Positions 10,846 through 22,300 of a stretch of DNA of 64,000 nt are shown one piece after another. This DNA comes from Gloeopeniophorella convolvens (Eukaryota; Basidiomycota; Agaricomycetes; Russulales), in contig WTXD01000003.1 in the NCBI GenBank assembly GCA_022496205.1, forward strand, positions 1,229,111 to 1,293,110, written 5' to 3'. A program made the translations under genes and the position numbers. The first letter of the stretch is position 1. Each line of letters opens with the position of its first letter. Below the pieces are notes generated by a model that was not told the DNA's origin, did not search any database, and was given only the letters and a program-made list of their open reading frames with translations.

Positions 10846-12069
10846 ATTCTGGCGAAATCTCTTGCCACATCTAGTCCGGGATGGGTCCATTTTCTGGGAA
10901 AGTCATTGCACTGGAGTAAAGGATACACCCATATGTACCACTGAGTGGAATTAAATTTCGGAAAAACCAACTAGTACATGTACAGATGTTAGAAAAACAT
11001 GAAATCTCCCAAATGCATTTTCCACGCCAGGGAAGTCCAATTGTACGACCATTAATAATTTACAACCTGGTTTGAACCATTACGTACATGGCCACGTGAC
11101 GTTCTGTACGGTTGCGTTGCAGGCTGAGTCTGCGGCGACAGTGGAGGCCAGGATCGGGCCAGAATGCCACGTCGGAAGCGTGCTGCAAGAGCTCAAATCG
11201 AGAACTTGGCTGCAGCCAATCGCAAGAGGCTCCGGAGAGAACAGCCAGACAGTGCGTTGCAGAATTTTCTGATCAGAAGCAGGCATTCCTAATGGGAACA
11301 GCAAACAACTCATTACAGCCTGACATTGCTTCTTCCCCCCTTCCCAGGCAATCATTGCCCTCAATAGACATTGCCCCTGACGTGGATTCAAGCACACATG
11401 ACTCTGAGATCACCAGCGACACCAGCCACATTCCCAAGGGCATGATTGAGTCTGACGAGTCCGACACAGACCCTGATGACGATGACACAGAAATTGTTGA
11501 GGAGATCAAGCTGAAGGATTTCTATGATGTCCTCCTGGAGGCACAAGTCCAACTTGCATCTCAGACAGTTCAATCACGCCGCCCGAAGCATTACACAGGA
11601 ACTTCTCGGACAACACGGTATCGACAGAAGAAGGCGCGCGAGGCATACCGATCACAAGGCTATCCAGCCATCTCACAGTGGTTCTCGCCAGTGTCACGTA
11701 GCCATGCCGAGGCCCCACAACGCGGAGATGAGACTGTGTCGCACACAGTCAGTTGGCCACCAGCAGTGCATGCCATTGCGGAAGAAAGCGAAGAGAGCGA
11801 AGATGACTTACCAATCGTGTTGCCTCCGCAATGTAGGATCGTGGACCTAGGGCACCAGGCAGGGGCTAAGGTACACCAGTCCCTGCAGCATGCGGCATGC
11901 AGCACGCGGAGCATCCTGGCACTTCGCGAGGAGGACGAGGAGGATGCAGAGGACACGGAGGACGTGGAGGACGCGGAGGACGTGGAGGATGAGGATAGCA
12001 ACCAAGAAGACAATGTGTGGCGGGAGCTCCAACTCCGCACAACACTAGTATGGTCAAGTAAGGGAAGGT

Positions 12070-12719
12070 TGTGAGACAACCGGCGGGGTGTTCGCGCAGA
12101 GCTGAAGTCTTGCGCCAACCAACAGACCAGGAGTGGTGTTCTGACTTGGTGATCTTTATGCAAGATCACAGAACGAGTCAACTGTAGAATGCTGGTTCTC
12201 AAGATTAGAATCGTAGTACTACTACAGAGAGGCTGTTGGCACTCTTACCTGGTCCTCAAGAGGAAAGTCTGAGGACCTAAGTGCGCAACTACATGGGTTT
12301 ATATACTACTAGAGGAGCGCTTACAAAGCGACTCCGCAGCTGCTGACTGAGCGACTTGGTGCTGACTGATGCACCTTACTCACGCTCACTAAGCCAGTTT
12401 CCCACACTACGTCATGCTCACTCAGCGATGACGTCAATGCGCAGCACAATCTAGACTACTGACGTCACCATGACGTCACAACCCAAAGTCCATGGCCTCT
12501 AGGCCCTTCCAGCCCATTCTAACCCTAATATCCCACGGGATGAGTCACAAGACGAGTCACGAGATGTCATGTGCGGCTTACGTAAGCCTGCACCTAACGC
12601 AAAGGAAATAATTCCCGTGGAATATGTACTTTTAGCACTTCTTCGATTACTCAGCTAGCAGTGAAGGCTCAAGCCTGCTAGGTGGTCCAGGAATCCTTCG
12701 AAAAGACGCGTCTGTGACA
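12070..12719 (-). mobile_element. Probable degenerate LTR inside the transposon
   Basis: Non-coding insert between two parts of the transposase. Its left end (TGTGAGACAACC, then CGGGGTGTTCGCGCAG) resembles the left end of the LTR at 14728 (CGGGGTGCGCGCAG). Both carry an AGTAGTATATAA TATA-like site on the minus strand. The right end near GTGACA is uncertain and no target duplication is seen. It contains many TGACGTCA-like (CRE) half-sites around 12410-12480. Confidence 0.4.
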
Positions 12720-13370
12720 CAATGCAACAAAGTGCACAGTCGCTGCACTTCTCAATCACCTCCCATCACTCGAGCTCAGCTATGATGACCCTGTGGAGCT
12801 TGGAGGGGATATGCGCACCATTCTACGTGATGTCACAGCACTCGAGAGGGCCTCAAAGGACTTGAACATGATGGTGAAGGACAAAAAACTCGATGTCTTC
12901 TTGCGAGCACGCATTGTAGCGATGGCAGGCCTGCTAAATCTCTATCTTGATCCAAAGAACAGCTTGACCTGGACAGTGACATCAATCCTGGTCTCGCGGG
13001 CTCAAGGACATGGTCCATACCATGCTCGCAACCTTCGGAAGTGGCTCTTGGACTTCCTTCGATGCGGAGACTTGCCGCTGCACTGGCACGGCCACTCGCG
13101 TTTAACGGTCCTCGACGATGAAGACATTGTACACGAAATTCAGCTGCAGTTGATGGAGCGCACAAAATCGGGCGCATACCTGAAGTCCTTGGATGTTGTT
13201 GACATCATTTCTAGCCCTGAACTTCAAGAGATGTTGAAGGAAAAGGGTGTTTGCACCCCATCAATCTCGGAGCGCATGGCACGACGCTGGCTGGCCAAGC
13301 TCAATTGGAGGTTTCAGAAGAAAGCAAATGGTATGTATATCGATGGACATGAACGCGAGGACGTTGTTGA

Positions 13371-13896
13371 TGTTGAGACGGACAGGACTCAGGACAGGAA
13401 GGACGTCTCTGATTAGATTAGATAAGGGACTCGGTGATCTGCGAGCTATCTGATCTACAATGTATATGACATCATTATGTTCTAGCCCCTAAGGCTGTAC
13501 CTACTCTCGTTCCTGTTTTAGATTCTTCCGGGCTCTTCCATGACCCACATGCAGTTCCGGGTTGACCCACCTGCAGTTCCGGTTGACCCACTTTAGTTCC
13601 GCTTTCACATGGGTCTCTGGTTATCACATGTTGCTGTTGTTTATCACATGCAAACCACACTCCTTTTGTGTATATAAAGGACGCTGTTTTCGCCCTTGTA
13701 GCCTCAGTCTGTTGACTTCACTGACTGAGGCAAGTACTTTACTTCCAGAACTTCTGGACTTGCGCTTACCTAGTTACTTTAGCTTTGCTCTTGCTTGCCT
13801 AGGTATTGCGCCAATGACATTAAGTCTGTTGACTTCACTGACTGAGCTTTGCTCTTGCTTGCCTAGTTGGCACCCTGTTTCTGCTGCGCTTCAACA
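13371..13896 (+). mobile_element. Solo LTR with 5-bp target duplication, inserted in the transposase
   Basis: 526 bp beginning TGTTGAGACGGACAG and ending GCTGCGCTTCAACA, so it has TG...CA ends with a short inverted repeat (TGTTGA/TCAACA). It is flanked by the direct repeat GTTGA at 13366-13370 and 13897-13901. Removing the LTR and one GTTGA restores the transposase frame (EDVV-EYRQAF). A TATA-like TATATAAAGGACGC lies near 13672. A motif containing TTGACTTCACTGACTGAG occurs twice, about 100 bp apart. It is homologous to the LTR at 23885-24369. No internal region remains, so it is a solo LTR left by recombination. Confidence 0.85.
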
Positions 13897-14727
13897 GTTG
13901 AATATCGGCAAGCGTTCGTTAAACAGTGGGAAGGGTATGAAGCACGGTTTCACAAGTGGGACAATGATGGGAATGAACTTCGGCCACGCGGATTTCCAGT
14001 TCCAGGCGGGCGCTTCCGGCTGATCTTGGTCACACACGACGAGTCAATGTTCTTCCAAAACGACCAACGTAAAATAGCATGGGGCCACAAGGATGACAAG
14101 CCAACCCCCAAAGCTAAGGGTGAAGGTCAGACAATCATGGTGTCTGACTTCCTGACGTCGGAGTGGGGCTGTCTGCGCAATGGGGACGAGTGAGTCCCCC
14201 TACGCATCATATCTGATCTCTACTCACTTTTCTTCCCTCAGCGATGCTCAGGTTATCTTTAAAGCCGGAAAAAACCATGAAGGATGGTTCGGAACATGGG
14301 AACTTCTCGCGCAAGTCGACCGCGCGATCGATGTCTTTGAGCAGAAGATGAACGGGACAGCCCAAGGGCTATTCATGTTCGATAATGCCCCTAGCCACCG
14401 AAAACGTGCCCCGGACGCCATTTCAGCAGTCCATATGTGCAAAGGTATGCGCCCCCCCCCCCCTCTCCCTTGCGGCATGTGTTGCGAGTGTGCTCGTTTC
14501 GACCCGATCGCGCCGTTAGATCGCAATTCACACTGCCGTTCGCGGAATGTCCTCTTCTGTCACGAACTGTACGATACATTTTCTTTTTCTTTCCTTATTG
14601 TGACTGTATGATACAAGTTCCGGTCCGACTCCATGACTCGGGGACGCTTATCTTTCACTCGTCATACGATTCCCCCATTCTTCTTGACGCGCCCCTTATG
14701 CCATTGGACCTCTACTGTACTTCTACC

Positions 14728-15760
14728 TGTCAGGACTCACTCGCGGGGTGCGCGCAGAGAGGATAGCAGAGGGTTTGGAGAGCGTCACAAGGGGGAACAG
14801 AAGATGAGCTGCGAGTATTGCAGATACGAGGGGGAACACACTAACAGTGCTATTGCAGTGCTAGGTACAGATGAGAGTGCCACAGATGGACAGTCTGAGG
14901 ACCACTGGGCGATACATGGGGGTCTTATATACTACTGGAGACCCTCCAGATGAATCTGGTCTAATTACTGATGGGGATTCCAGAGGGGATTCCCCATAAC
15001 CTCTCCTCTCTGATACACTTCTTAGATTCCATCGCAGAGTGGGGCTTGAGGCCCCATGGAGTTCTTGATGATCAGAGTCCCAAAGAGGACGCATGAAGTG
15101 TTTCACCTTGATCAAGGTTCTGGTTACTTTGGGACAGGTAATATGGCCATTCTGAGAGATCCCTAGTCCGGGATCTTGGGGGTATTCCAGGGTTAATTGG
15201 CCATTAGGGAGTAGGGCGAGGAATGGGGGTGAAGGGTCACGTGATGCATTTCGACTTGTAGTCGCAATGTGAGTGGTACGCGTCGCATTGTGAGCGACGC
15301 GTAGGGTATTTACTGGTAGGGCTGGGTTTGCTCTAGTGTTCTGAGCAGTTCGACCTCCTTGAGGCCTTAGTGTTCGTGACACTACCTAGGAGACCCACCT
15401 TGAGTCTGTTCTGACTCAGTATGACTTGATACTAGGACGTTATGTAAACCGTTCCTCCTGTAGTACTTAAGGCGTAGCAGTTGTACTCTAAGGCCTTAAG
15501 CCTGTTCTCCTTTGTCAATCGACGAGGTTACCAGGGATTCCGCGTGAGGGACTTGTTCGCCCAAGCATCGCGAGGTTTCCAGCTCTTGAACTCTACGTAC
15601 CGGAGGCCGATTGCCTCCACTCGAAGACATCACGTCTTACCCAGGATCTCGTGCACATTCGCGTGCACCCTCGAGGACCGGCTCACACCAAGACCGATTT
15701 ACCGAACCTCGCTCGTCTCAGCCCTCGCCAGCTCCGCTTGCGCCGGCTCAGGCCGTGACA
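14728..15760 (-). mobile_element. Probable long LTR inside a transposase intron
   Basis: The insert lies between the donor after HMCKG (near 14442) and the exon starting PKSDWQHEPGAP. It can be bounded as TGTCAGGACTC ... GGCCGTGACA, giving TGTCA/TGACA inverted ends. Read on the minus strand it starts TGTCACGGCCTGAGCC, common for Gypsy-type LTRs, and carries AGTAGTATATAAGAC near 14937. The flanks TCTACC and TCTTCC match at five of six positions and may be a decayed target duplication. About 1.03 kb; no protein-coding region. Confidence 0.55.
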
Positions 15761-16629
15761 TCTTCCCACTCTCGCCTCAGGCTAACCACCTTTATATAGG
15801 ACCAAAAAGCGACTGGCAGCATGAACCTGGCGCGCCACGCATGCGCGATGCCACCCTCCCTGACAGTTTGACCTCACAGCCGCTTTATTTCCCACACGAC
15901 CACCCCAAAATGGCAGGGTGGTTCAAGGGAATGGAGCAGCTGATTCGCGAACATGGACTATGGCCCACCAACGGCAGTCTAAAGGCCCAGTGCAAAAATT
16001 TCAAGTGCCCCCCCGGTCGCACAGATTGCTGCTGCTGTCGTGTCCTCTTCTCGCAGCCTGACTTCATGTTGCAGAAGTCACAGCTTGAGGAGGCTGTGGA
16101 ATTACGCGGCCACATCTGCGACTTTTACCCTAAGTATCATTGTGAATTAAACTTCATTGAGCAGTATTGGGGCGCCGCGAAGCTTGAGTTTCGAAAGCAG
16201 ACACGTGCGCTCACACTCAAGGATATGGAGAAGAACGTCATCAAGAGTCTGGATAGCATCCCCATCCTCCAGATCCGCCGGTGAGTCCTTGAATCATCAA
16301 TTATATCATGTACAATCTAACAAAGCTGCTGCATAGATACGCAAATCGTGCTGCACGGTTCATCTCACTGTACCGCAAGGGCCTCACCGGTGCACAGGCC
16401 GCGTGGGCGAACTGAAAGTACCATGGACACCGAACACTGCCCCCAGAGTATATTCAGCTTGCAATGAACATATAATATTATCATAGACTAGTACAGTACA
16501 ATTTATACAACTACTGATGCTAAACTTGTGAGATCCTGGGCTCTGAGGCTACCTTGACCCTCAAATCTCAGACCCGCTACAAGTTGAACCATTACGTATC
16601 ATTACGTACAAGGGGTAACCCTAGGGTTA

Positions 16630-16674
16630 CTCGTGACATAACGGTGGTTGGTTCCTGGTGGCCTCTACCTTACT
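16630..16674 (-). repeat. Right terminal inverted repeat of the transposon
   Basis: On the minus strand it reads AGTAAGGTAGAGGCCACC then AGGAACCAACCACCGTTATG, the inverted partner of 10800-10845. It abuts a palindrome at 16615-16630. Confidence 0.75.
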
Positions 16675-16789
16675 TGTTTCCCGAGAACACAAACAGCGTC
16701 CTCAGTTTCACTTCGATTGCGAGCTATTTCTATTATAAATAGAGTACAAGGACTGAGCGGTGGTTCAAAGCAGAGCTACTTCTACGCCT

Positions 16790-18615
16790 TCACAACTTGG
16801 GATGATCGCTAGGACTAGGCGGCACACCCGACGGAGTGTATCTCAGCGCCTTCTTGTTGAGATACACGTCCTTCGTCAGGGACTGGTAGCCGCCGACCGT
16901 CATCGTGATGTCAAGGTCCTTCACACTCATTGTGAGTAAAGTACAGCGAGGCGCGCGAATCGCGTACCGCAAGGAGTGACTTGATGACGTGTCTACAGCC
17001 GGCCTCGCCCTCGTGCGACATACCCCAGACGTACAGACGACCGACCTGCACAGCATGCGCACCAAGCGCAATGGCCTTGAACACGTCCGGGCCCGTGCGG
17101 ATGCCCGAGTCGAAGATGATGGTCATTTCTAACAGGATGCTCGAGTCAGAGGAAGTAGGAACCGGATTGGACTAGATAGCTCACTGTCTCCGACGGCCTC
17201 GGCAATCTCTGGTAGTACCTCGAGGCTGCCAACAGCGCCATCCACCTGCCTTCCGGCGTGGTTTGTGACCACGATTCCCTCGCAACCGACTTCGTATGCC
17301 TTGAGGGCATCCTCGACATTCTGGATACCTTTGATGACGAATGGCCGGCCACCAGAGATGCGCTTCCACTGATTGAGATATAGTAAGCCATAGGACAGTC
17401 CAGGGTTCAAGAAGGTCTTACCTCTTTGATGAGCCATGGCATCTTCTCCCAAGTGTGCGCCTTGCCATGCCAGACGGAGCTATCAATCCACTTGCCAGAA
17501 TCTTTCTCTAGCTCCTCGCCATGCTTCTTCATGAAGACTGGGTCAGACGACCCAATTTCGTTGCCAACCTGAAGGTTCCTGTGAGCGAGATAGTGGTTCG
17601 CGAGCTGGATGCGACATACAGCGCCAGGATAGTAGAACCTGGTGTGAACTGTCAGTACATAGGGGCGTAAAGGAGCTATCTACTCACACATAGTTTGCAA
17701 TGTTGATATCTGTTGGGCGCCAACCAAGTTGCCAGGTATCGACAGTGAGCATGCAGACATCGAATCCACTCTTCCACGCTCTCTCGAGCAAGCTGATGGT
17801 CTATATATCTTGAGCCTCGGTGATGATGTCACGTGCTGCATGGCGATAGGGAACGCACAATGTCATCGTCGTGACCCATGTACAACTGGAAGAATCGTGG
17901 GTGGGAACCGGTGGGATTCAATTCGGTCTTCACGGATGCCCCGAGGTCATTAGCAGCCGCAACATCTTCGATGGGCTGAGACGCAGCTGTCGAAAGACAG
18001 TACTAGGTGTGTCATGTGAGCACTGATCCTTCTAAGGAGTTCGACCCAGAGAAAAGAGACTAACAGGAAGGCCCAACTCTCCAGCTATCTTGGCCGGCAC
18101 CAATTCGCCCTTGGGGCTGTAGAGCTTGTTGATCCCGATGGGGGCAAACAGGATGGGCGCGGGGATCTTGTGACCAAAGATTTTCGCTGCAATTGCTCAG
18201 CCGTGCGCTTGCTGGAAACACCGATGGACATACTGCTGAGGTCACGACTGTTGGTGTCCACCAGCATCCTCGGTACGATCCTCCATCGGTAGAATGCCTC
18301 CCTTAAACTCTAGTTGAGTCAAATGCAGATGGAACTGGAGTCGGAGCTCACCGATTGGCCCTGTCAGTCCAACCGAGACCTGCGTTGGAATTGGCGTAAA
18401 AGTACGAGCGGTTGTTCAGTGTTTGCTTTGTGGACTCCGCGAGTTCCTCAGAGTGCACAGAGAACGACGGTACTGAAGCGCATGTGAATAACAGTGCCTT
18501 ATGCACCCCCAGTGGAATACATACGTTGACCCTCCTCGCCGCCGCGGCGGAACACCTCACGTTGGTAGAGAGAGTAGTGAGGAGAGGGGCCTTGAGGCTT
18601 GTTAGTAGAATCCAT
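16790..18615 (-). CDS. FMN-dependent alpha-hydroxyacid dehydrogenase (lactate/glycolate oxidase family)
   Basis: TIM-barrel flavoenzyme oxidising an L-alpha-hydroxy acid such as lactate; electron acceptor unknown. It starts MDSTNKPQGPSPHYSLYQRE at 18615 and ends PSGVPPSPSDHPKL at 16790, with about eight short introns and roughly 480 residues. Recognisable parts are KIFGHKIPAPILFAPIGI (FMN pocket strand), AWKSGFDVCMLTVDTWQLG, RPFVIKGIQNVEDALKA with the FMN-binding Lys, VVTNHAGRQVDGAVGSLEVL with the catalytic His and substrate Arg, and DSGIRTGPDVFKAIALGAHA for the phosphate site. NHAGRQ has Ala where many members have Gly. I see no targeting peptide; the N-terminus resembles lactate 2-monooxygenase-like fungal proteins. 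It is divergent from the AP-1 gene. Confidence 0.88.
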
Positions 18616-18673
18616 TGCTGCTACTGTGGTGCTTTGCGATGTTCTGAAGGAACTTACGAGGGTTGGGTGTTTT

Positions 18674-18681
18674 CTTATATA
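18674..18681 (-). promoter_or_regulatory. TATA box of the FMN dehydrogenase gene
   Basis: The minus strand reads GGGTATATAAGAAAAC about 60 bp upstream of the start codon at 18615. A CCAAT pentamer lies at 18721-18725 on the plus strand. Confidence 0.55.
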
Positions 18682-18727
18682 CCCTGACGAAATGGTGGGG
18701 CCCCCGCTGGCTTCCCATTGCCAATGA

Positions 18728-18745
18728 CGCGCGCGCGCGCGCGCG
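18728..18745. repeat. (CG)9 alternating tract
   Basis: Eighteen bases of uninterrupted CG, between the CCAAT pentamer and the upstream region of the FMN dehydrogenase gene, about 113 bp from its start codon. It could form Z-DNA. Confidence 0.9.
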
Positions 18746-19394
18746 TTACTTACACATTCCTTCATGGACGCCGTCTCCGACAGTCCGCGGAGAACGGGCA
18801 GCCGCGAGCACGTTGGCAGCGCGTGCTAGATAGATATACCGCTGCGGCAGCTGGACGGCAGAGTGGGTTGGAGTTGATCACCAAAGGCGGGCAACCGTGA
18901 CGGAGTGCCGCCACTGTTGACTTTGAGAGTATATGCAGGAAAGTTGCTCCGTACGGGCGACTGTCCAACCTTCACGTGGAGTGGGGTCCTGTAAAATCGA
19001 GGACAAAAACACGGATGGGCTTCCGCTGCCATCATGCATCCCGCTCCCGCTCCGTCGTACGTGCTCGGGATCCGTGGTCGCCATCGACGCTGGAAGTCCA
19101 GGTGAAACCATGGAGGCCGATTCGACCGGTAACCAAAAGGAGAACATGCCGCAGAAGTCTGATGGATGTGGGGTTATGACTCGATTTCGAACTTGGCGTT
19201 TCGTGCTCAACGCGACTCATTGTACGAGTACGTACATGACCGGGCAGGCCGATATGTGCTGAGACGTGCTGAGCGACGGAGGATGTGATTATGTAACACG
19301 GTCGCTACCGATATGGCAACGAGCTGGACGGCCGCTTCACGTTTCGCAGACGCAGACGCACAGAGCGGCTTTCAGGATCTCGCCAGAGTAAGCG

Positions 19395-22300
19395 ATGGTC
19401 TACCATAATCTGAAGGGTATGTCCAAGGTCGCCTTAAAACGGTCAGAAGGGTGCTAAACTGCCCTGCAGCCCTCATCAAGGGAATCAGGGCATGCAAGGT
19501 CTGCTTGCCGTCTACATTCCGTCATCCTCATGCTCACTCCCTGCCCATAGACTGTCGCCGATGAACGCGCCCTCATCCAGCAGGAATCTGCCGCTATCAG
19601 AGCATCTTTCAGAGAGGAAGACTCGTATGCACGGCACAATAACGTCGCGAAACTCCTATACATACACATGCTTGGGTCTCCAGCCCACTTCGGCCAAATC
19701 GAGTGCCTGAAGCTCGTGGCCAGCCCCCGATTCAGCGACAAACGGCTTGGTTATCTAGGAATTATGCTCCTACTGGACGAGAGTCAGGAAGTCCTCACAC
19801 TTGTCACCAACTCCTTGAAGAAGTACGTTCTCATGCGAGGTGCCTCGACGCACTCTGACCTTGGTATATTTATTTAGTGACATGAATCACTCCAACATGT
19901 ATGCGGTTGGGCTTGCTCTCTGCACTTTCGCGAATATTGCCTCAGAGGAAATGTCGAGGGATTTGGTGAATGAGATCGAGAAGTTACTTGGGTCCAGTAA
20001 CACGTACATTCGTAAGAAGGTACGCACACGTATCACCATCTCGCATACCGCATCTCTCACCGGAAGATCGCAGGCTGCACTGTGTGCCTTGCGAATCGTC
20101 AAAAAGGTTCCCGACCTCACTGACCACTTTGTGGCCAAAGCGAAGAACCTTTTGGCAGACCGCAATCATGGCGTCCTGTTGACGGCGATCACCCTCGTCA
20201 TCGACATGGTACAAGTGGACCCTGCGTCTCTCCAAGAATTCAGAAATGTACGTTTTCCCTTTGTCCCGCCTTTGCGCTTGCTGTGACCAATCTCCGCAGG
20301 CTGTTCCTCTCCTCGTCCGACACCTAAAGTCTCTAGTCACGACAGGATACAGCCCGGAACACGATGTTTCGGGCATTACAGATCCTTTTCTGCAAGTCAA
20401 AGTATTAAGACTTCTGCGTCTACTCGGGACAGGAGACGTGACCTCAAGCGAAGTTATGAATGATATTTTGGCCCAAGTAAGTTGCATCCGTTCTCGTCGT
20501 CGATCAATACGCTAACGTCCACGAAAGGTTGCAACGAACACGGATTCCACGAAAAACGTCGGAAACTCTATTCTGTACGAAACTGTGCTCACCGTGCTGG
20601 ATATCGAGGCGGAAGCAGACAGTGGCCTGCGTGTCATGGCAATCAATATTTTGGGCAAATTCCTCAGCAACCGTGACAATAACATCCGGTGTGTGCGCCA
20701 CCAGGGCCTCCTGGAGCATTATCTGAGCGTTCTCGATCAGCTATGTTGCCTTGAATACGCTCAACAAGGTGGTATTGATCAACACCGACGCTGTTCAACG
20801 ACATCGCAACACTATCCTTGATTGTCTGCGAGATGGCGATATCTCGATTCGGAGGCGTGCCTTGGAGCTCTCCTACGCTCTTATCAACGAGCAGAACGTC
20901 CGCATATTGACCAGGGAATTGTTGGCCTTCCTGGAGGTAGCGGATAATGAGTTCAAACTCGGGATGACGACGCAAATCAGTTTGGCTGCGGAGCGATTTG
21001 CTCCAAACAAGCGATGGCACATCGATACTTTCCTCCGGGTTCTAAAGTTGGTGAGCAACGCAGCCGCGTCTCAATGTGTCTGTCCATATGTTTCGTCTTG
21101 GACAGGCAGGAAATTATGTCAAGGAAGAGATCCTATCAGCCTTCATTCGCCTCGTAGCCCATACCCCTGAACTGCAAGGGTACACTGCGTCAAGGCTCTA
21201 CAACGCACTCCACTCGGATATCTCACAGGAATCGTTGACGCTTGCTGCCACGTGGGTTCTCGGTGAGTACAGCGAGATCTTGATTGAGGGTGGACTCGTG
21301 GATGAGGAGAAGACAACACCGGTACGAGATCCTCACTGTCATCCGGGCTGCACCATGGAGCTTTGTTTCTCTCAGGTCACCGACGTCGAGATAATTGATC
21401 TCATTCTTTCTATCCTGGACTCCCCTTACACCAATCACCTCACCCGCCAATTCGTCTTCGCGTCAATCACGAAGATTGCATCCCGGCCCACAACTAGCAG
21501 TGCCCAACAAGAACGCATTGCTGCAATTCTCGCGGGTTATACCACCAATCCAGAACTTGAGTTGCAGCAGCGAGCAGTCGAGTTCGCGAGCCTCTTCTCA
21601 CTAGGCGAATTGCGGGTGGGCGTGCTGGAGCGTATGCCTCCACCAGAGCTGAAGGCGACTGTCACCGGGGTTGGTGCGTAAATCCTCTAGATAGGACGAT
21701 CCATCACGGGCTCAAATCGTGATAGTCAGCGAGAACAAGCCGGTTGGGTCAACAAAGACAGGGAAAGACGTATGCTTGCTGTTTCATCTTCCCTGCATCC
21801 GCACTCACGAATTCCGGCCAGGCTGACTTACTCGGTGACGATATGTCGGTGTCTTCGGAGCCCGCTGTTGCTGTCCCAGGTGGCCACAAGACCAATGAGG
21901 ACCTCTTGGCGGAGATCTTCGGTGGCTCGAGCGCTACGTCCACTACTTCTCCCACGCCGGCCTCCCAACCCCAAAAGAGCACAGCAAATGATATACTCAG
22001 CCTCTTCGATTCACCTGCGCCTTCTACTCCGACACCACAAGCGGCAACGCCGTCTGCTGCAAGTCTGTTTGATTTGGTCTCGACTCCCAGCCCCGCAGCC
22101 CCTCCTCCCAAACCCGCAGCGCCGAAGTTACCATCGTACACTGCGTATAGCAAGAACGACCTCCTGATCTCGCTGACGCCTCAGCGCTCTACGACAAACC
22201 CGGGCGTGATTGATATCCTGGCGCGGTTCCAGGCGAAAGGTACGGCGGCAACTGGCCTTAACTTTCAGGTGGCTGTGCCGAAGGTACGTCAAGTCACGCG

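Larger units (their letters stand above)
11164..16475 (+). pseudogene. DDE-type transposase, broken
   Basis: The protein starts MPRRKRAARAQIENLAAANR at 11164. Next come an acidic, basic-patched N-terminal region (KLKDFYDVLLEAQVQLASQT, then RRPKHYTGTSRTTRYRQKKA), a helical region from 12793 (HARNLRKWLLDFLRCGDLPL) and a DDE nuclease core. Acidic residues are visible: Asp in LVTHDESMFF, Asp in LFMFDNAPSH and Glu in ELNFIEQYWG. A Cys cluster (GRTDCCCCRVL) lies between the last two. Breaks: an LTR-like insert around 12070-12719, a solo LTR at 13371-13896 that splits GHEREDVV from EYRQAFVKQW, an intron swollen to about 1.35 kb by a third insert, and a TGA at 16413-16415 just before KYHGHRTLPPEYIQLAMNI, where relatives would have sense. 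The family is known in mushroom genomes as an uncharacterised DDE endonuclease. Confidence 0.82.
10800..16674 (+). mobile_element. Degenerate DNA transposon with terminal inverted repeats and nested insertions
   Basis: About 5.9 kb bounded by matching inverted ends: 10800-10845 and the reverse complement of 16630-16674 share AGTAAGGTAGAGGCCACC and continue with few mismatches for about 45 bp. Inside lies one transposase gene of the basidiomycete DDE endonuclease type, broken by LTR-like insertions. A subterminal repeat, TTGAACCATTACGTA, occurs near both ends in the same orientation (near 11070 and 16584). A 16-bp palindrome sits beside the right end. No clear target duplication is visible. 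The copy is surely dead: its transposase is interrupted and carries a nonsense codon. Without inserts the element would be roughly 3.5-4 kb. Confidence 0.78.

Noticed and set aside
12410..12480. Cluster of TGACGTCA-like sites as a CRE-type enhancer
   Set aside because: They lie inside a probable decayed LTR within a dead transposon and control no intact gene that I can see.
13562..14023. 153-codon plus-strand frame with hydrophobic content
   Set aside because: It runs through the solo LTR and into the transposase out of frame.
15481..16284. Plus-strand frame whose first half could be taken as a gene start
   Set aside because: Its first half lies in the LTR-like insert and transposase intron; only the part after the acceptor near 15800 is transposase.
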